Positions 1 through 7,751 are shown, counted from the first letter of the stretch. The stretch: 37,886 nucleotides of DNA from Gammaproteobacteria bacterium (GCA_016874295.1 VGUH01000025.1:1-37886), one strand, 5' to 3'. Notes: generated from the sequence alone by a model not told the origin. Numbers and translations are program-made.

Positions 1-16
1 TGACCTGACACCCTTT
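1..16. repeat. Possible terminal inverted repeat of the IS3 element
   Basis: The window opens with TGACCTGACACCC directly beyond the transposase stop. IS3-family elements end with TG...CA about 15-40 bp after orfB, and several subgroups start TGACCTG, so this is probably the right end of the IS. The other end is missing and the flank lies outside the window, so the call rests on position and a short match only. Confidence 0.35.
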
Positions 17-358
17 TTAGTCCCGTCCGGATCTAGAGTCCGCGGTTAAAGATACTGCTTTTTCGCTCCGCTGGATCAGCATCTGCGCGTACTCCTGCGG
101 GGTCCGTTTGCCGAGCGAGCTGTGCTCGCGTTCCGTGTTGTATTCGATCCGCCATGGCTCGATCACCCCGCGGGCATGCTGCAGCGTCAGGAACCAGTGC
201 TCGTTCAGGCACTCGTCGCGGAACTTGCCGTTGAACGACTCGATATGGGCGTTCTCGTTCGGCTTGCCCGGACGGATGAACGACAGCTGCACGATATTCT
301 CGTACGCCCAGGCATCCAGCGCCTGGCCCTCGAACTCCGGGCCATGGTCGTGGGCTGC
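17..358 (-). pseudogene. IS3-family transposase (OrfB/DDE integrase), C-terminal fragment
   Basis: Remnant of the catalytic OrfB of an IS3-family insertion sequence. Reading in from about 358, the frame gives DHGPEF (second catalytic Asp of the DDE triad). It continues through [20 protein letters not shown], which holds the catalytic Glu, to the usual C-terminal region ([19 protein letters not shown]) and a TAA stop at 17-19. The part carrying the first Asp and the helix-turn-helix OrfA is gone: the frame meets a stop just upstream, at about 359-361, where the sequence changes to unrelated DNA. Only about 110 residues remain of a protein normally near 280, so it cannot be active. An ATG/GTG-initiated reading starts only at 292; the coding homology clearly extends further upstream. 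It is the outermost piece of the accessory patch next to the initiator tRNA. Confidence 0.88.
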
Positions 359-397
359 TCAAAATCTAGATAATTGAGGTTCATGGCTAGTGAAGTC

Positions 398-426
398 TTG
401 GAGACTGGAATCCGATGGCAGATAAT
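398..426 (+). promoter_or_regulatory. Sigma-70-type promoter of the NTF2-like gene
   Basis: TTGGAG (398-403) and GATAAT (421-426) are separated by exactly 17 bp, with 4/6 and 5/6 matches to the consensus. Transcription would start near 433, leaving a leader of about 19 nt that carries GGAGGA six nt before the ATG at 452. The promoter lies inside the accessory patch, about 40 bp after the transposase fragment breaks off. Confidence 0.6.
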
Positions 427-451
427 ACGCCATCACCCCGGAGGATTCGCC

Positions 452-1000
452 ATGCCAGAGGCTGCACTGGACCCCCGTCTGCAGGAACTGCTGGACAAAC
501 AGGCGCTGCAGGAGCTGGTGCATGCCTACTGCAATGCCGCGGACCGGCATGACCACGCCAAGATGCGCGCGCTCTACCACGAGGACGCGATCGACGATCA
601 CGGCCATTTCGCCAAGGGGCCGGCCATGGAGTTCATAGACAAGCTGCCGGAGATCCAGAAAGCCATGGACATCCTGCATCACAACGTCACCACCACCAAT
701 TTCAAACTGGATGGTGACCGCGCCGAGGGCGAGGTCTACATCCTCGCCTTCCATAAGGTGAAGGATGGCGGCGCGGGCTACGACGTACTCATCGGCGGGC
801 GCTATTTCGACAAATACGAGAAACGTGCCGGCGTGTGGAAGTTCAGCCACCGCGCCATCGTCGCGGACTGGGCCTATCCCGCCTCGCCCTCGGCAGTGAA
901 GCTGGATCACCCCTTCCTCGCCGGCGCGTATATCGGCAAGCCGGGGCCAGCCGACCCGTCCTACAACTTCTTCTCGTTGTTCCAGCTTGGGCAGCGCTAA
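452..1000 (+). CDS. NTF2/SnoaL-like domain protein (possible small dehydratase/isomerase-type fold)
   Basis: A 182-residue protein of the nuclear transport factor 2-like (SnoaL_4-type) alpha+beta barrel family. The start at 452 is chosen over an in-frame TTG at 374 because GGAGGA stands six nt upstream and residues before it look non-coding. The family opening is visible: helix DKQALQELVHAYCNAADRHD, then ALYHEDAIDDHG. Asp31 (AADRHD) and His76/His77 (ILHHNV) fall where LinA and scytalone-dehydratase relatives carry their Asp-His dyad. That assignment is inference, and no substrate can be named. There is no signal peptide or membrane segment. It is the only intact gene in the accessory patch, between a truncated transposase and a truncated P-loop gene, and has its own promoter. 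It is either cargo of a decayed mobile element or a stranded local gene. Confidence 0.82.
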   Translation: MPEAALDPRLQELLDKQALQELVHAYCNAADRHDHAKMRALYHEDAIDDHGHFAKGPAMEFIDKLPEIQKAMDILHHNVTTTNFKLDGDRAEGEVYILAFHKVKDGGAGYDVLIGGRYFDKYEKRAGVWKFSHRAIVADWAYPASPSAVKLDHPFLAGAYIGKPGPADPSYNFFSLFQLGQR

Positions 1001-1042
1001 GATCTTCGACGCTAGACAGCTGCTGGCGCTGGCCAGCGCAGG

Positions 1043-1414
1043 GTGGACGACGAGTTCGATACCCTAATCGACGAATACAATGCTTTGGAAGATGCTAAGG
1101 GCGGGCGGGTACTCAATACCGACACGGCCCGCGAGCTTGAGCCCGAATATTTGAAAGATCGCACCAAATCGGCAGACGTACACGAACCGGCGAGCGCTTT
1201 CATCAAAAAGCTTTACGCTAAACGCCTGGCAGAACCGACCCCAAAAGGCAAAATGCCGGTCGTCGTGTTCACGGCAGGAGGCACGGGCGCGGGTAAATCA
1301 TCTGGTGTTGATATTCTCGAAATGGAGAACCCCGCGTTTGCTCAAGCCGAGCTGGTGTACGACACTAACATGAACAAGTTTTCCTCGGCGCTCGATAAAA
1401 TCGACCAGGCACTA
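1043..1414 (+). pseudogene. Zeta-toxin/polyvalent-type P-loop protein, internal fragment
   Basis: About 124 residues resembling the region around a zeta-toxin kinase domain, as found in large phage or integrative-element polyvalent proteins. DEFDTLIDEYNALEDAKGG leads to DVHEPASAFIKKLYAKRLAE, and then a beta strand and Walker A loop, VVVFTAGGTGAGKSS. The similarity ends abruptly around 1414 (…DKIDQAL). Beyond that the frame gives low-complexity Arg/Ser/Pro residues while a different frame becomes protein-like. There is no convincing ribosome site before the GTG at 1043, and the frame is closed by a TAG at 1013-1015, so the N-terminal part is missing too. The DNA is less GC-rich than its neighbours, consistent with transfer. 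It is not a functional toxin-antitoxin locus. Confidence 0.65.
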
Positions 1415-1416
1415 TC

Positions 1417-1730
1417 GGTAAGTTACGCGACGAGGTTTCCAACCTCACGGAAGCAATCGCCGAGGGTCTGCTGCGCCGGTCGCCCGCCCTCGCCCGACGG
1501 CTCGCCGAGGCCGAGCTCAAGCGCCTCGAGCAGCTCGCGGCCCGGCCGGCTCCGGCGGTACTGGCGCCGAACCTCGGCCGGCGGTTTGACGCGCTATGCG
1601 GGAAACTCGACCGAATGCTCGCGGATGCGGACCCGGAGCGGCGCCGGGCGGCGCTCGATGACCTCGTGCCGCCCTCGGGATTGCGACTGTTTCCCGACCC
1701 GTCGCGGCGGTTTCTCGTGCTCGAGGCAGA
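1417..1730 (+). pseudogene. Serine recombinase (large resolvase/integrase), C-terminal fragment
   Basis: From about 1417 the frame reads GKLRDEVSNLTEAIAEG, then SPALARRLAEAELKRLEQL. This is the leucine-rich coiled-coil and tail that end many phage-type serine recombinases. It is followed by RRFDALCGKLDRMLADADPE and LRLFPDPSRRFLVLEAE. The catalytic serine domain, recombinase domain and zinc ribbon are absent. In-frame sequence upstream is closed by TAA at 1396, so the piece was joined directly to the zeta-like fragment at about 1415. The frame stays open to 1821 only because it passes through the tRNA terminator and the antisense strand of the tRNA; the true chromosome boundary is near 1730. 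This is the only integration-enzyme relic in the patch. Confidence 0.62.
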
Positions 1731-1765
1731 AATAGAAACGCCCCTGCGGCTTGTGGCCGGGGGCG
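1730..1765 (-). terminator. Intrinsic terminator of the initiator tRNA gene
   Basis: Reading the minus strand past the tRNA CCA end, 12 nt of A/T-rich spacer lead into a GC hairpin. CGCCCC pairs with GGGGCG, and GGC with GCC, around a CACAA loop (1739-1765). The run TTTCTATT follows. It lies exactly where a tRNA terminator belongs and marks the last native base pairs before accessory DNA. Confidence 0.78.
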
Positions 1766-1777
1766 AGTCTGAATTAA

Positions 1778-1854
1778 TGGTAGCGGGGGCAGGATTTGAA
1801 CCTGCGACCTTCGGGTTATGAGCCCGACGAGCTGCCAGACTGCTCCACCCCGCA
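1778..1854 (-). tRNA. Initiator tRNA-fMet (CAT)
   Basis: A 77-nt cloverleaf with encoded CCA. The acceptor pairs GCGGGG/CCCCGC leave positions 1 and 72 unpaired (U1 and U72). The D stem is GAGC/GCTC with the A11-U24 pair. The anticodon stem has three consecutive G-C pairs (GGG…CCC) around CTCATAA, and the T stem is GCAGG/CCTGC. The unpaired 1-72 position, A11-U24 and the three G-C pairs are initiator hallmarks, so this is fMet and not an elongator. It has its own strong promoter upstream and terminator downstream. In many gammaproteobacteria rimP-nusA-infB follows this gene; here accessory DNA follows instead. Confidence 0.97.
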
Positions 1855-1866
1855 ACAGGGCCGCGA

Positions 1867-1895
1867 ATTATAGACAGCGGGACCGCCGTTTACAA
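1867..1895 (-). promoter_or_regulatory. Strong sigma-70 promoter of the initiator tRNA
   Basis: A perfect TATAAT (complement of 1867-1872) is preceded, at 17 bp, by TTGTAA (complement of 1890-1895). The bases after the -10 box are GC-rich (TCGCGGCC), the discriminator type of stringently controlled stable-RNA promoters. The predicted start is about six nt before the tRNA 5' end. The -35 box is part of a small palindrome, CCGTTTGTAAACGG, located just after nuoN. Confidence 0.75.
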
Positions 1896-1906
1896 ACGGC
1901 AAGCGG

Positions 1907-3358
1907 TCAGCGCAGCACCTGCTCACAGAGGCGCAGCAAGTATCCGGGAAACAGCCCCAGCGCCAGGATTGCGAGGCCATTGAGGCTCAGCACCAGGCGC
2001 ACCGCGAACCGCGATTCGTCCTGGCCGGCTGTCACCGGTTCGTCGAAGTACATGAGCTTCACGACCCGCAGGTAGTAATAGGCGCCGATCACCGACATCA
2101 GCACGGCAAATGCCGCGAGCCAAGTGAGCCGGACGTCCAGGACGGCCGCGATCACCTGCAGCTTGGCCCAGAAGCCGACCGTCGGCGGCACGCCCGCGAG
2201 CCCGAACATGACCAGCAGCATGACAAACGCGAACCAGGGATGGCGGCGGTTGAGCCCCTTGTAATCGTCGAGCGCGTCCGCCTCGAATCCCTTGCGCGAG
2301 TACCAGAGCACCACGCCGAACGCGGCGGTCGTCATGATCACGTAGGTGAGCGTGTAGAACAGCGCCGCGCGGTAGCCCGCAGCGTTGCCCGCCAGGATGC
2401 CGAGCAGGATGAAGCCGACGTGCGAGATGGTCGAATACGCCAGCATGCGCTTGATGTTGGTCTGCGCGATCGCAACCAGGTTGCCGACCGCCATCGACAG
2501 CGCCGCCAGCACGACCAGCATGTCCTGCCAGGCATCCAGCGCGCCGCCGAGCCCCTCGGCGAGCACGCGCATGGCGAGCGCGAACGAGGCAATCTTCGGC
2601 GCCGAGCCGACGAACAGCGTCACCGGCGTCGGCGCGCCGTGGTAGACGTCCGGCAGCCACATGTGGAACGGCACGGCGCCGAACTTGAAGGCGACGCCGA
2701 CGACGATGAAGGCGATGCCGAGCAGCAGCCCGATGTCAGGCGCCCTGCCCTGCGCGACCGCGAACGCCACACCGTCGATCAGGAACGTGCCCGTGACCCC
2801 GTACAGGATCGAGATCCCGTACAGCAGCGCACCGGAGGCGATCGCGCCCAGCACGAAGTACTTCATGGCCGACTCGGCCGCGACGCCGTCGTCGCGGTCG
2901 AAGGCGACCATCGCGTAGAGCGACAGCGACATGATCTCGATGCCGAGGTAGAGCGAGAGGAAGCTGCCCGCGGACACGATCACCTGGATGCCGAGCACCG
3001 CGCACAGCGCGAGGACGAGGTATTCGCCCTTCAAGAGATCCCGGCGTTCGAGGTACTCGCGCGAATACAGGAGCGTGAGCGCGGCGGCCCCGTAGGAAAA
3101 GAGCTTCAGCACCGTGCCCATCGGGTCGGCGACGAAGTGGCCCCAGAGGATCACCGTGCGGCCATCCGTTCCGACCGTGGAGCTGACCCAGGCCGCGCCT
3201 GCGAGCGCGGCGATCGCGAGCACGAACGCGAGGCCGCGTGCGCGTCCGCCGCCGAGCGCATCGACCAGCAGCAGCACGCAGGCTGCCGCGGCCACGAAGA
3301 TTTCCGCGGCGGCCGGCATCACGTCGGCCATCGTGAGGATCATGGGCATGACGTCCAT
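1907..3358 (-). CDS. nuoN: NADH-quinone oxidoreductase subunit N
   Basis: Antiporter-like membrane subunit of complex I and one of three presumed proton-pumping modules (with NuoM and NuoL), in the inner membrane. 483 residues, the usual length, almost entirely hydrophobic helices. The functional elements are visible: helix-5 glutamate Glu141 (LGIEIMSL), helix-7 lysine Lys225 (VAFKFGAVPFHMWLPD), and the following loop YHGAPTPVT typical of the Proton_antipo_M domain. The ATG at 3358 is supported by GAGG eight nt upstream. It is the last gene of the operon, 10 nt after nuoM. No terminator is visible before the tRNA promoter, so nuo transcripts may read into the tRNA gene. Confidence 0.96.
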   Translation of the reverse strand: MDVMPMILTMADVMPAAAEIFVAAAACVLLLVDALGGGRARGLAFVLAIAALAGAAWVSSTVGTDGRTVILWGHFVADPMGTVLKLFSYGAAALTLLYSREYLERRDLLKGEYLVLALCAVLGIQVIVSAGSFLSLYLGIEIMSLSLYAMVAFDRDDGVAAESAMKYFVLGAIASGALLYGISILYGVTGTFLIDGVAFAVAQGRAPDIGLLLGIAFIVVGVAFKFGAVPFHMWLPDVYHGAPTPVTLFVGSAPKIASFALAMRVLAEGLGGALDAWQDMLVVLAALSMAVGNLVAIAQTNIKRMLAYSTISHVGFILLGILAGNAAGYRAALFYTLTYVIMTTAAFGVVLWYSRKGFEADALDDYKGLNRRHPWFAFVMLLVMFGLAGVPPTVGFWAKLQVIAAVLDVRLTWLAAFAVLMSVIGAYYYLRVVKLMYFDEPVTAGQDESRFAVRLVLSLNGLAILALGLFPGYLLRLCEQVLR

Positions 3359-3368
3359 GCGGCGAACC

Positions 3369-4883
3369 TCAGAGCTTGCTGATCATGAGCTGACCGACGA
3401 GCTGCTCGATTGCCGGGCGCATGACGTCGAGCAGCGGCGCGGGCCAGACGCCGAGCGCGAGCACGGCCACGGCGAGCGAGGCCAGGACGATGAACTCGCA
3501 GGCATTCAGATCCTTGAGCGAGGCGACGCCGTCGTTCGCGACCTCACCCCAGATCACGCGCTTGACGAGCCACAGCGTGTAGGCCGCGCCGAGAATCAAT
3601 GTCAGCGCCGCCACGAAGGCGTACCAGAAGTTGGCCCTGAAGCTCGCGACGATGACCAGGAACTCGCCGACAAAGCCCGACGTGCCCGGCAGCCCGGCAT
3701 TCGCCATGGCGAACAGCACGGCGAAGAATCCGAACACCGGCATCGTATTGACGACGCCGCCATAGGCCGAGATGTCGCGCGTGTGCAGCCGGTCGTAGAG
3801 CACGCCGACGCAGAAGAACAGCGCGCCCGACACGAGGCCGTGCGACACCATCTGCACCATCGCCCCATCGAGGCCCATGCCCGCCCCGTCGAATGTCCCG
3901 GTCGTCGCCAGGATGTCCCAGGCGACGAAGGCGCCGAGCGTCACGAAGCCCATGTGCGCGATCGACGAGTAGGCGATCAGCTTCTTCATGTCGCGCTGCG
4001 CGAGCGCGACGAAGCCGATGTAGGCGATCGCGATCAGCGACAGCGTGATGACCAGCCAGTCGAGCTCTCGGCTCGCATCAGGCGTGATCGGCAGGCTGAA
4101 GCGCAGGAAGCCGTAGCCGCCCATCTTCAGCATGATCGCGGCCAGGACGACCGAGCCGCCGGTTGGCGCCTCGACGTGCGCGTCCGGCAGCCAGGTGTGC
4201 ACCGGCCACATCGGCACCTTGACCGCGAAGGCCGCGAAGAATGCCAGGAAGATCAGCACCTGGGCGGTCATGCCGATCGGCATGCGCTGCAGGTCCGCGA
4301 TCTCGTAACTGCCGCCCTGCAGATACAGCCAGATGAGCGCTACCAGCATCAGCACCGAGCCGAGGAAGGTGTACAGGAAGAACTTGATCGTCGCGTACAC
4401 GCGCCGGGTGCCGCCCCAGATGCCGATGATCAGGAACATGGGGATCAGCATCGCTTCCCAGAACACGTAGAACAGCAGCGCGTCCGCGGCCGCGAACACG
4501 CCGATCATGAGTCCCTCCATCACCAGGAACGCGGCGAAATACTGCGACGGCCGCTTCTCGATGTTCGACCAGGCGGCGATCACGACCAGCGGGGTCGTGA
4601 ACGCCGTCAGCACCACGAGCGGCAGCGAGATGCCGTCGAGCCCGAGGTAGTACCAGGCGTTGACCGCGCCGATCCAGGGCTCGCGCTCGACGTATTGCAG
4701 CGCCGGCGTCGTCGTGTCGAAGGCGCCCCACAGCGGCGCACACAGCAAGAGCACGGCCAGCGAGGCCGCAAGCGCGACCCAGCGCCCGGCCGCGATGCGC
4801 CGGTCGCCCAGCAAGAGCACGGCGAGGCCTGCCGCGATCGGCAGCCAGACCAGCCAGCTGAGAATATTTGCAGGTACCGTCAC
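3369..4883 (-). CDS. nuoM: NADH-quinone oxidoreductase subunit M
   Basis: Second antiporter-like subunit of complex I (504 residues, normal length), an inner-membrane protein of about 14 predicted helices. Key charged residues are present: Glu143 in FWEAMLIPMF, and Lys222 in FAVKVPMWPVHTWLPDAHVE, where the broken helix carries the VHTWLPDAHVEAPTGGSV signature. The start is GTG at 4883, just after the nuoL stop, giving translational coupling. It sits between nuoL and nuoN in the canonical order. Confidence 0.96.
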   Translation of the reverse strand: MTVPANILSWLVWLPIAAGLAVLLLGDRRIAAGRWVALAASLAVLLLCAPLWGAFDTTTPALQYVEREPWIGAVNAWYYLGLDGISLPLVVLTAFTTPLVVIAAWSNIEKRPSQYFAAFLVMEGLMIGVFAAADALLFYVFWEAMLIPMFLIIGIWGGTRRVYATIKFFLYTFLGSVLMLVALIWLYLQGGSYEIADLQRMPIGMTAQVLIFLAFFAAFAVKVPMWPVHTWLPDAHVEAPTGGSVVLAAIMLKMGGYGFLRFSLPITPDASRELDWLVITLSLIAIAYIGFVALAQRDMKKLIAYSSIAHMGFVTLGAFVAWDILATTGTFDGAGMGLDGAMVQMVSHGLVSGALFFCVGVLYDRLHTRDISAYGGVVNTMPVFGFFAVLFAMANAGLPGTSGFVGEFLVIVASFRANFWYAFVAALTLILGAAYTLWLVKRVIWGEVANDGVASLKDLNACEFIVLASLAVAVLALGVWPAPLLDVMRPAIEQLVGQLMISKL

Positions 4884-4884
4884 C

Positions 4885-6840
4885 TCAGGACCTCAGCAGC
4901 AGCCAGCCAAGCAGCAGCGAAAGGCCGATGATCATGGCGAACGCGTAGTGGTACAGGTAGCCCGACTGCACGTGCCTCACGGCCGCCGAGAGCGCCGCGA
5001 CCGCCCGCGCGCTGCCGTTCACCAGCCAGCCGTCGATCACGGTCTCGTCACCGCGCTTCCACAGGCTGGTGCCAAAGTTGCGCACGCCGGCCGCGACGAC
5101 GTTCTCGTTGAACCAGTCGAAGTAGTACTTGTTGACCAGCAGGCGGTAGGTGCGTGAAAAGCGCGCCGCGATCCGGTCCGGGAGCTCGGGCCGCTTCAGG
5201 TACAGGTACCAGGCGGCCACGACGCCGGCGAGCGCGAGGTACACCGCGGGCGAGCCGAACGCGTGCAGCATGAACGCGGCCGGCCCGTGGAACTCCTCGC
5301 CGAGCACCACGATCGGGCCGTCGGGCGCCTGCGCGAGCGCGCCCGCGAAGAAGTCGCCGAACACGACCGGCCCGACCGTCAGCCAGCCGATCGCGATCGA
5401 GGGTATCGCGAGTGCGATGAGCGGGGCCGTCACGACCCATGGGCTCTCGTGCAGGTGCTCGCGGGTGTGCTCGTCCATGCGTTCCCTGCCATGGAACGTC
5501 ATGAACACGAGCCGGAAGCTGTACAGGGCGGTCACGAACACGCCGATCAACGCGCACCAGTAGGCGTACCCCGCCCCTTCGGTGCGGCTGTGATGCAGCG
5601 CCTCGATGATGATGTCCTTGGAAAAGAAACCGGACAGCCCCGGGAAGCCGATCAGCGCCAGTGCGCCGACCAGGCAGGTCCAGTAGGTGACCGGCAGGTA
5701 CTTCCTCAGCCCGCCCATGCGGCGCATGTCCTGCTCGTGGTGCATCGCGATGATCACCGAGCCGGCGGCGAGAAACAGCAGCGCCTTGAAGAAGGCGTGC
5801 GTCATCAGGTGGAAGATGCCGGCGCCGTACGCGCCTGCGCCGAGCGCCGCGGTCATGTAGCCGAGCTGGGACAGCGTCGAGTAGGCGACCACCCGCTTGA
5901 TGTCGTTGTTGACCAGGCCGAGCAGCCCCATGAACAGCGCTGTGGTCGCGCCGATCACGACGATGAAGTGCAGCGCATCCGGCGACATCTCGAACAGCGG
6001 CGACAGGCGGGCCACCATGAAGATGCCGGCCGTCACCATGGTCGCCGCGTGGATCAGCGCCGAGATCGGGGTCGGGCCTTCCATGGAATCCGGCAGCCAC
6101 ACGTGCAGCGGCACCTGTGCGGACTTGCCCATCGCGCCGATGAACAGGCCCACGCAGATCACGGTGATGACCTTCGACGGCTCGCCGGGCGTCAGGAACA
6201 GGTCATGGCCTATCGCGCGCGGGATGCGCTGGAACACTTCCGTGTAGTCAAGACTGCTCATGTAGGCGGCGATGATCGCGATCGCGACGATGAACGCGAA
6301 GTCGCCAATGCGGTTGACGATGAAGGCCTTGTAGTTCGCGAAGATCGCGGTCGGGCGCTTGTACCAGAAACCGATCAGCAGGTACGAGACCAGGCCCACC
6401 CCCTCCCAGCCGAAGAACAGCTGCAGGAAGTTGTTCGACATCACGAGCATCAGCATCGCGAAGGTGAACAGCGAGATATAGGCGAAGAAGCGCGCATAGC
6501 CCGGGTCGTCGCGCATGTAGCCGATCGTGTACACGTGCACGGCGAGCGACACGAAGCTGACCACGGTCATCATCAGCGCGCTCAGCCTGTCGACCAGGAA
6601 GCCGATATTCATCGCGAGGCCGTCGCTGACGCCCCAGGTGTAGACGTTCTCGTTGAACACCGCCGCGCCGCCCAGCATCCGGGCCAGGATCCAGGCGGAG
6701 CCCGCGAACGAGATGGCCACACCGGCAATGCAAACGGTGTGCGCGCCAGCGCGCCCGACGTAGCGGCCGCCGAGGCCCGCGACGAGCGCGGCCGCGAGCG
6801 GCGCCAGGACGATCATCAGGCAGACTGCGGCGAAGTCCAC
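4885..6840 (-). CDS. nuoL: NADH-quinone oxidoreductase subunit L
   Basis: Largest antiporter-like subunit of complex I, carrying the long lateral amphipathic helix at its C terminus. 651 residues when begun at GTG 6840. This start is preferred because GAAAGG lies at good distance upstream, inside the nuoK end; a TTG two codons earlier is too close to that site. The open frame runs on to 7047 through nuoK in another frame, but that extension is not protein-like. Conserved motifs: Glu146 in FGWEGVGLVSYLLIGFW, and Lys239 in MGKSAQVPLHVWLPDSMEGP with PISALIHAATMVTAG. The C-terminal single helix (MIIGLSLLLGWLLL) ends the protein. It nearly abuts nuoK. Confidence 0.95.
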   Translation of the reverse strand: MDFAAVCLMIVLAPLAAALVAGLGGRYVGRAGAHTVCIAGVAISFAGSAWILARMLGGAAVFNENVYTWGVSDGLAMNIGFLVDRLSALMMTVVSFVSLAVHVYTIGYMRDDPGYARFFAYISLFTFAMLMLVMSNNFLQLFFGWEGVGLVSYLLIGFWYKRPTAIFANYKAFIVNRIGDFAFIVAIAIIAAYMSSLDYTEVFQRIPRAIGHDLFLTPGEPSKVITVICVGLFIGAMGKSAQVPLHVWLPDSMEGPTPISALIHAATMVTAGIFMVARLSPLFEMSPDALHFIVVIGATTALFMGLLGLVNNDIKRVVAYSTLSQLGYMTAALGAGAYGAGIFHLMTHAFFKALLFLAAGSVIIAMHHEQDMRRMGGLRKYLPVTYWTCLVGALALIGFPGLSGFFSKDIIIEALHHSRTEGAGYAYWCALIGVFVTALYSFRLVFMTFHGRERMDEHTREHLHESPWVVTAPLIALAIPSIAIGWLTVGPVVFGDFFAGALAQAPDGPIVVLGEEFHGPAAFMLHAFGSPAVYLALAGVVAAWYLYLKRPELPDRIAARFSRTYRLLVNKYYFDWFNENVVAAGVRNFGTSLWKRGDETVIDGWLVNGSARAVAALSAAVRHVQSGYLYHYAFAMIIGLSLLLGWLLLRS

Positions 6841-6842
6841 GG

Positions 6843-7148
6843 TCAACCTTTCATGGCGTCGAGATCCTCGACGTTGATGCTGCGGCGCTGGCGGAACAGC
6901 ACGACCAGGATCGCGAGGCCGATCGCCGCCTCGGCCGCCGCTACCGTCAGGATGAAGAACACGAACACCTGCCCGTCGAGGATGCCGAGGAACCGCGAGA
7001 ACGCGACGAAATTGAAGTTGACCGCGAGCAGCATGAGCTCGATGCACATCAGCAGCAGGATGACGTTCCTGCGGTTGATGAAGATGCCCGCCACCGCGAT
7101 CGCGAACAGCACGCCTGCGAGCAGCAGGTAATGCGCGAGTCCGATCAC
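6843..7148 (-). CDS. nuoK: NADH-quinone oxidoreductase subunit K
   Basis: Small three-helix membrane subunit of complex I (101 residues, the usual size), part of the proton path between NuoA/J and NuoN. The start is GTG at 7148, overlapping the nuoJ stop in GTGA. Helix-2 and -3 glutamates are visible in [17 protein letters not shown] and [13 protein letters not shown]. The C terminus ([16 protein letters not shown]) is family-typical. The longer open frame to 7616 overlaps nuoJ and is not real. Confidence 0.95.
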   Translation of the reverse strand: MIGLAHYLLLAGVLFAIAVAGIFINRRNVILLLMCIELMLLAVNFNFVAFSRFLGILDGQVFVFFILTVAAAEAAIGLAILVVLFRQRRSINVEDLDAMKG

Positions 7149-7747
7149 GGCTCGCGCTCCGGCGGCATGCTGACCAGGCGCACGCGCTCCGCGGGATCGA
7201 CCGAGACCTGGCGGGACACGTCCTGGGCCTTGAGGCCCGGGCGCCGTCGCATGGTGAGCGAGATGGCGGCGACGATCGCGATCAGCAGTACCATGGCAGC
7301 CAGCTGGAATGGATAGGCGTACTGCGTGTACAGCACGGCGCCGATCTCGGCCGTGTTGCTCGCGCCTTGCGCGAGCGGGGCGGTCTCGCCCGGCAGCTCG
7401 ACTCCCAGCCGCCTGACCCAGAGCACGTAGGCGAGCTCGACCACGACGATCAGTGCGATCAGCGCGCCGAGCGGCGCATTGCGCGCGAAGCCCTCGCGCA
7501 GCGCCTCGATGTCGACGTCCAGCATCATCACCACGAACAGGAACAGCACCATCACCGCACCGACGTACACGAGAACCAGCACGATGGCGAGGAACTCGGC
7601 CTCGATCAGCAGCCATAGCACGGCGGCGTTAAAGAAGCACAGCACCAGGAACAGCACCGAGTGCACGGCATTGCGCGCCAGGATGACGCCGAGAGCGGCG
7701 CCGACCAGCACGGCGGAAAAGGCCCAGAACAGGATTGCGACAAGCAT
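7145..7747 (-). CDS. nuoJ: NADH-quinone oxidoreductase subunit J
   Basis: Membrane subunit of complex I with five predicted helices, in 200 residues (normal). The N-terminal half holds [20 protein letters not shown] and the conserved [20 protein letters not shown], with the pi-bulge helix implicated in coupling quinone reduction to proton movement. A hydrophilic C-terminal tail follows the last helix ([17 protein letters not shown]). ATG at 7747, four nt after the nuoI stop; its stop overlaps nuoK. Confidence 0.95.
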   Translation of the reverse strand: MLVAILFWAFSAVLVGAALGVILARNAVHSVLFLVLCFFNAAVLWLLIEAEFLAIVLVLVYVGAVMVLFLFVVMMLDVDIEALREGFARNAPLGALIALIVVVELAYVLWVRRLGVELPGETAPLAQGASNTAEIGAVLYTQYAYPFQLAAMVLLIAIVAAISLTMRRRPGLKAQDVSRQVSVDPAERVRLVSMPPEREP

Positions 7748-7751
7748 GGGC

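Noticed and set aside
1043-1735. Active zeta toxin-antitoxin module
   Set aside because: Walker A is present, but the kinase domain is cut at about 1414, the N-terminal side is closed by a stop, no epsilon-like antitoxin is adjacent, and the C-terminal residues of the frame are low-complexity.
3114-4931. Very long plus-strand open frame (605 codons) opposite nuoN and nuoM
   Set aside because: Composition is Arg/Asp/His-rich with no recognisable fold, and it lies antisense to strongly conserved membrane proteins; typical of GC-rich antisense frames. The same applies to 5263-7131, 17450-19117, 19914-21755 and 29818-31803.
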